This document shows positions 15,712 to 20,476 of a stretch of DNA of 20,476 bases, piece by piece. Made by a program: the position numbers and the translations under genes. The stretch comes from DAOMNN01 sp050486545. Lineage in GTDB: Bacteria > Pseudomonadota > Gammaproteobacteria > Burkholderiales > Rhodocyclaceae. The stretch is from assembly GCA_050486545.1 (NCBI GenBank), contig JBJHDM010000055.1, positions 1 to 20,476 of the forward strand. The letters run 5' to 3'. The notes beneath the pieces were generated by a model. It saw only the letters and a list, made by a program, of their open reading frames with translations. It searched no databases and had not been told where the DNA came from. Each line of letters begins with the position of its first letter. Position 1 is the first letter of the stretch.

Positions 15712-16275
15712 ATGGACCACTACATCGACATCACCGTGCTACCAGACCCGGAATTCCCGGCAACGACGCTGATGAACGCCCTGTTCGCGAAGCTGCACCG
15801 CGGGCTGGTCGATCACGGCGGGCGAGACATCGGCGTCAGCTTCCCTGAAGTCGTCCAGAGCAAACGAACGCTCGGCCAGCGACTGCGCCTTCACGGCAAC
15901 AGCGCGAGTCTGGACCGGCTCATGGCGCTCGGCTGGGTGCAAGGCATGCGCGACCACGTCACGATTACCTCGGTCCAGCCAGTGCCGGCCGGGGTGCTGC
16001 ATCGCGTCGTGCGCCGCGTTCAGGCCAAGAGCAGCCCGGAGCGCCTGCGCCGTCGTCTGATGGCCCGCAAGTCGATCGACGCTGAGGCGGCCCGAACGGC
16101 GATACCCGACAGTGCAGCGAAGGTGCTGGAGCTGCCCTATGTCGAAATCGCCAGCCGCAGCACCGGCCAGCGATTCAAGTTGTTCATCGAGCACTTGAGG
16201 CCGGTGCCGACTGCGACACCCGGCCCCTTCGGAACCTACGGCCTCGGCACCAACGCGACCGTTCCATGGTTCTAG
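15712..16275 (+). CDS. csy4: crRNA endoribonuclease Csy4 (Cas6f), type I-F
   Basis: A 187-aa Csy4, the same length as the P. aeruginosa protein and similar throughout (MDHYIDITVLPDPEFP, LFAKLH, the end VPWF). It cuts each repeat at the 3' base of the hairpin and stays bound to it. The catalytic His29 is present in KLHRG. The arginine-rich helix RRVQAKSSPERLRRRLMARK, which docks in the hairpin major groove, and the SRSTGQRFKLFI segment are intact. ATG 15712 was chosen over longer in-frame starts because it gives the family N-terminus 2 bp after csy3. It should process both the main array and the degenerate mini-array. Confidence 0.97.
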   Translation: MDHYIDITVLPDPEFPATTLMNALFAKLHRGLVDHGGRDIGVSFPEVVQSKRTLGQRLRLHGNSASLDRLMALGWVQGMRDHVTITSVQPVPAGVLHRVVRRVQAKSSPERLRRRLMARKSIDAEAARTAIPDSAAKVLELPYVEIASRSTGQRFKLFIEHLRPVPTATPGPFGTYGLGTNATVPWF

Positions 16276-16405
16276 ACCCTTTTCTCAGCGCCCATTACGA
16301 ACCCTTGAAAATCAGGGCGTTACGGGCCGCTGAGTGAATTAGGTATTCGGGCGCATTTGCGCCCGATTTCTTTAACAATTAGGATGTTACGCGTTGTATG
16401 ACGTA
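16276..16405 (+). promoter_or_regulatory. CRISPR leader with two IHF-like sites
   Basis: This stretch between csy4 and the first repeat is more AT-rich toward the array. AATCAG-N4-TTA at 16310-16322 fits the IHF consensus WATCAR-N4-TTR. AATTAG-N4-TTA at 16377-16389 fits it with one mismatch, about 20 bp before repeat 1. IHF bending of the leader is known to be needed for type I-F spacer integration. A 7-bp inverted repeat, CTCAGCG (16284-16290) and CGCTGAG (16328-16334), frames the distal site. A weak promoter (TTAACA 16372-16377, TGTATG 16395-16400) may drive the array. Confidence 0.65.
16347..16375 (+). terminator. Intrinsic terminator of the csy operon, inside the leader
   Basis: TCGGGCGC (16347-16354), loop ATTT, GCGCCCGA (16359-16366), then TTTCTTT. 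This 8-bp GC-rich stem with a U-rich tail lies 72 bp after the csy4 stop, in the leader and upstream of the probable array promoter. Confidence 0.7.
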
Positions 16406-19400
16406 GATCACTGCCGCGTAGGCAGCTCAGAAAATCAAGGGCGAGCAGCACTACATCGATCCACTGATCACTGCCGCGTAGGCAGCTCAGAAATCGAGAA
16501 CGCCGCCCACCTGGGCGCGCGCAATGATCACTGCCGCGTAGGCAGCTCAGAAAAACACCCGCAAGACGTTGTCCAGCACCGGCACGATCACTGCCGCGTA
16601 GGCAGCTCAGAAATGCGACCGCTCGGCCTCGGTCAGCTCGTTCGCGATCACTGCCGCGTAGGCAGCTCAGAAATCGGCCAGCACGTACATCGCACGACGG
16701 CCCTCGATCACTGCCGCGTAGGCAGCTCAGAAATCGATGCGTCGATCCCGATTGACGCCGATCTCGATCACTGCCGCGTAGGCAGCTCAGAAATGAACTT
16801 TGCCCGCCTGACAAAGCGCAATCCCGATCACTGCCGCGTAGGCAGCTCAGAAATTGCGGACCCACTTGAACGCCTTGGCGCCGTAGATCACTGCCGCGTA
16901 GGCAGCTCAGAAATTTACTCTCCGCGCTGCGGCGAATGAGGAGACGATCACTGCCGCGTAGGCAGCTCAGAAATACATCGAACGCCCCTTGTCCCCCACT
17001 ATGAGGATCACTGCCGCGTAGGCAGCTCAGAAATCGAGGATCCGACCAAGTGGCACGAGTTGCCAGATCACTGCCGCGTAGGCAGCTCAGAAATTTCGAA
17101 TCATCGCGATCACCCCGAGATAGGCGATCACTGCCGCGTAGGCAGCTCAGAAATTGCCCTCGATGAGTCCGAGCGTGCCGAGACGGGATCACTGCCGCGT
17201 AGGCAGCTCAGAAAGTAGTGGATCGTCAGCACTGCCATCCCGATCAGATCACTGCCGCGTAGGCAGCTCAGAAATACGTTCGAATCCCACTCAAACCCAC
17301 TCACGCGATCACTGCCGCGTAGGCAGCTCAGAAAGATACTCGATGCGAATACTAAAGGTATCGCCAGATCACTGCCGCGTAGGCAGCTCAGAAATTGAAC
17401 TCATCCGTCAGCGAAGCCCGCAACAGGATCACTGCCGCGTAGGCAGCTCAGAAATTTTCAACCCTGACGACTTCGGCGGTGTAGTTGATCACTGCCGCGT
17501 AGGCAGCTCAGAAAACCAAGGTGCAGAAGAAGGTGGCATACCTCGCGATCACTGCCGCGTAGGCAGCTCAGAAATGGTGGCGGGCAGTTGCTGGAATCGT
17601 TCATTGGATCACTGCCGCGTAGGCAGCTCAGAAATGTGAAGTATCGCTTCAAGCCTAAACATTTCGGATCACTGCCGCGTAGGCAGCTCAGAAATGCGGG
17701 ATCGCGGCGCGGTTGGTGCTGCGCACGATCACTGCCGCGTAGGCAGCTCAGAAATCAGCCGTTGGCAGGCTTGAACTTGCCTCGGTGATCACTGCCGCGT
17801 AGGCAGCTCAGAAAATGACCGGCGACGCCGCCGCCCGGGTCTCGCAGATCACTGCCGCGTAGGCAGCTCAGAAATTGATGTCTTCCAGCCGGGTGATGAT
17901 GCTGGCGATCACTGCCGCGTAGGCAGCTCAGAAAAAGAGCAAAGCGCCGACATCACCGGATCAAAAGATCACTGCCGCGTAGGCAGCTCAGAAAGTCTCC
18001 GGGTCGATTCCGGTTTCCTCTGCGATGATCACTGCCGCGTAGGCAGCTCAGAAATTCTTGCCCCATGCTTCCTTTGCCAGTTCCTTGATCACTGCCGCGT
18101 AGGCAGCTCAGAAATCGATGGTGGCGCGCAACTTGCGCATCTGCAAGATCACTGCCGCGTAGGCAGCTCAGAAAAAGTGCCGTCGAGCGCGCGGATCACC
18201 GCCACCGATCACTGCCGCGTAGGCAGCTCAGAAAAATGGATGAGGCACACCCCCCGCCGAACCCGCGATCACTGCCGCGTAGGCAGCTCAGAAATTGTAG
18301 GTTTCCGCTCCTAGTTCTGGCAACCCGATCACTGCCGCGTAGGCAGCTCAGAAATGGGTGTCAATTTGTTTTTGTCACCCTACCCCGATCACTGCCGCGT
18401 AGGCAGCTCAGAAAAACGATCTTGGCGAGAAGATCCGAGAAAAACCGATCACTGCCGCGTAGGCAGCTCAGAAAATTTGATGGACTCCTAGAACATGGGC
18501 CTTGCGGATCACTGCCGCGTAGGCAGCTCAGAAATTTACGCATTCGCGACCGGGGGTTCGTTCTTCGATCACTGCCGCGTAGGCAGCTCAGAAAAGTCTG
18601 GGACGACAGCGCCTGCGTGCAATGGAGATCACTGCCGCGTAGGCAGCTCAGAAATCATGGATGACGGTAACCGTGCGACTTACAAGGATCACTGCCGCGT
18701 AGGCAGCTCAGAAACTTACGAACAAGGCGCGCCATCTGAGGACCCTGATCACTGCCGCGTAGGCAGCTCAGAAATGTTTGATCCTCTCGATCATCGATAA
18801 CCTGTTGATCACTGCCGCGTAGGCAGCTCAGAAAACTCCCCGGCGTACTGGTAATAGAACCGGTCAGATCACTGCCGCGTAGGCAGCTCAGAAATTCTGC
18901 TCGCGCTCGGCTGGCTCGGCGTCGTCGATCACTGCCGCGTAGGCAGCTCAGAAAAGTACCCGCTTGCGTTCGTGCCGTTGGTCATGGATCACTGCCGCGT
19001 AGGCAGCTCAGAAATCTATCGTTACCCTTCACTCACAATCTGCCGCGATCACTGCCGCGTAGGCAGCTCAGAAATGGAGTCCCAGGCCGAAACCACGGCG
19101 CAGACGGATCACTGCCGCGTAGGCAGCTCAGAAATTGCCGACCGGGGTCTTGAGGCGGCCGGTAAGGATCACTGCCGCGTAGGCAGCTCAGAAAAGCGCA
19201 GCCGTCAGTTTCGGGTGCAGCGACAGGATCACTGCCGCGTAGGCAGCTCAGAAATGATGCACGGTAGCCGTGGGCGGCGTAGAGAGGATCACTGCCGCGT
19301 AGGCAGCTCAGAAATTCATCATCACGCAGATAATCCAGGAACAGTTGATCACTGCCGCGTAGGCAGCTCAGAAAGGATGATCTACCTCACGACAGGCACG

Positions 19401-20353
19401 CCGGGTGATCACTGCCGCGTAGGCAGCTCAGAAAGGATACAGTGTAAAGCGGTCGGCATTTCCGCAGATCACTGCCGCGTAGGCAGCTCAGAAAATCTGA
19501 GCGCCGAACATGCGGACCACGTGGCGGATCACTGCCGCGTAGGCAGCTCAGAAATTCTGCACTCGCTGTCAGATGTTGGCCGTTCGGATCACTGCCGCGT
19601 AGGCAGCTCAGAAATGACACAGCGTCATCACTCGCAAGCTCATAAAGATCACTGCCGCGTAGGCAGCTCAGAAAAGCTCGACGAGCGACTTCCCGATCCT
19701 GCTCGAGATCACTGCCGCGTAGGCAGCTCAGAAAAGCTACGCGACGCTGCGAGACGCCACCGGGGAGATCACTGCCGCGTAGGCAGCTCAGAAAAACATG
19801 AGCAGCCGATCGCGCGGCTGCGAACCGATCACTGCCGCGTAGGCAGCTCAGAAAAACGAAAACTTGGTCGAACTGCCGTTTGAAGAGATCACTGCCGCGT
19901 AGGCAGCTCAGAAATTGATGAATCTGTGGAAGAACTTACCCACGCTGATCACTGCCGCGTAGGCAGCTCAGAAATGGAAGCTCAACCCGAGCTCCGCAGC
20001 GCGGTCGATCACTGCCGCGTAGGCAGCTCAGAAATCGATCGTGCGACGAGCAGCGCGGCCCATCGCGATCACTGCCGCGTAGGCAGCTCAGAAATTTGTG
20101 AATTCACTTGCTGCTCGTGCATGTACGATCACTGCCGCGTAGGCAGCTCAGAAACTAAAAGGACCGCTGGTCGAGCGGCGCGAGCGCGATCACTGCCGCG
20201 TAGGCAGCTCAGAAATAACTCGAATTATGAGGCGGATTTGATGCGGAGATCACTGCCGCGTAGGCAGCTCAGAAACTCTCCCGAGGGACTTCCAGCGCCC
20301 GGCCTCGGATCACTGCCGCGTAGGCAGCTCAGAAATGGACATGACGCTCGATC
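16406..20353 (+). CRISPR. Type I-F CRISPR array: 66 repeats, 65 full spacers, interrupted
   Basis: Sixty-six copies of a 28-bp repeat, which begins GATCACTGCC and ends GCAGCTCAGAAA, run from 16406 to 20335; every copy I read is identical. The hairpin CTGCC-GCGTA-GGCAG is the Csy4 substrate and the last eight bases CTCAGAAA become the crRNA handle, so the array is read on the plus strand from the leader. Spacers are 32 nt except two of 33 nt (17154-17186 and 20155-20187). No duplicate spacer was seen by eye. The final repeat is not degenerate, and is followed by 18 nt of a 66th spacer before an IS66-like end at 20354, so the array probably continues outside the window. Confidence 0.99.
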
Positions 20354-20476
20354 GTAAGCGCTCCACGAACCCCATTCTTACGTAGCTCCGTGTGAGCCCG
20401 CATGCTTCGGCTTCCGTTTCTCAGGGAGCACGAGCATGTCGGAGCGCAGCAAGTTCTGGTTGTCGCACCTGTCGGC
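20354..20476 (+). mobile_element. Left end of an IS66-family insertion sequence
   Basis: The sequence leaves the repeat-spacer pattern at 20354 with GTAAGCGCTCC, matching the GTAAGCG terminal inverted repeat typical of IS66 elements. An ORF resembling the first IS66 gene follows 82 bp later. The break falls 18 nt into a spacer. IS66 elements duplicate 8 bp of target, so GCTCGATC (20346-20353) should recur beyond the right end. The rest of the element lies outside the window. Confidence 0.7.
20436..20476 (+). CDS. IS66-family accessory protein TnpA-like, N-terminal fragment
   Basis: Thirteen full codons, MSERSKFWLSHLS, before the window ends. The opening resembles IS66 OrfA (TnpA) accessory proteins, small helix-turn-helix proteins encoded ahead of tnpB and tnpC. 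AGGGAG (20423-20428) is a good ribosome site 7 nt upstream. The identification relies on context as much as on this short peptide. Confidence 0.6.
   Translation, partial: MSERSKFWLSHLS

Noticed and set aside
16320..20357. Several long open frames in the array, with repeated peptides DHCRVGSSE, FLSCLRGSD or SLPRRQLRN
   Set aside because: These peptides are translations of the CRISPR repeat; the 60-bp period keeps frames open. They are not proteins.

Overview
The window is GC-rich proteobacterial DNA. Gene content (a TRAP carboxylate transporter, MmsA-type dehydrogenase, LysR regulator, complete type I-F CRISPR-Cas) and codon use suggest an environmental beta- or gammaproteobacterium, perhaps Rhodocyclales-like. 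The taxon is an inference, not a proof.

Region 1 (1-7060) is catabolic. A LysR regulator (cut by the window edge) is divergent from a two-gene operon: a CoA-acylating MmsA-type semialdehyde dehydrogenase and a GMC-family FAD alcohol dehydrogenase. A GATAT-N11-ATATC LysR box and a sigma70-like promoter lie between them. Converging on this operon from the other strand is a complete TRAP transporter, transcribed dctP-dctQ-dctM. A plausible unit is uptake of an organic acid or alcohol by TRAP, oxidation by the GMC enzyme and conversion to an acyl-CoA by MmsA. The substrate cannot be read from the sequence.

Region 2 (7062-16275) is a type I-F CRISPR-Cas locus: a remnant WYL-type regulator start, cas1, the cas2-cas3 fusion, then a 734-bp gap, then csy1-csy2-csy3-csy4 (cas8f, cas5f, cas7f, cas6f). 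All cas genes look intact, with Cas1, Cas3 and Csy4 active-site residues in place.

The gap between cas3 and csy1 holds the most interesting structure. On the minus strand there is a degenerate two-repeat mini-CRISPR (11931-12011) with one 26-nt spacer. That spacer matches, 20 of 26 positions without gaps, a site at 12059-12084 in the same gap, and the match is preceded by the type I-F PAM CC. Three of the six mismatches fall at positions 6, 12 and 18, the bases flipped out of pairing in type I crRNA-target duplexes. The target coincides with a plus-strand promoter (TTGCTA-17 bp-TAGGAT). Downstream of that promoter are a strong Shine-Dalgarno AAGGAGG, a ten-codon mini-ORF with tandem TTA codons and a 9-bp hairpin. 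This is the layout expected of a Cascade-repressed toxin/antitoxin RNA pair (CreTA-like) or of a crRNA-like autorepressor of the csy operon (CreR-like). Directly abutting the mini-array, and probably co-transcribed with it, is a small MNT-domain nucleotidyltransferase without a visible HEPN partner.

Region 3 (16276-20476) is the CRISPR leader, with two IHF-like sites and an intrinsic terminator. It is followed by an array of 66 identical 28-bp repeats and 65 complete spacers (63 of 32 nt, two of 33 nt). The array does not end naturally: 18 nt into spacer 66 it is interrupted by what looks like the left end of an IS66-family element, whose first gene begins at 20436 and runs out of the window.
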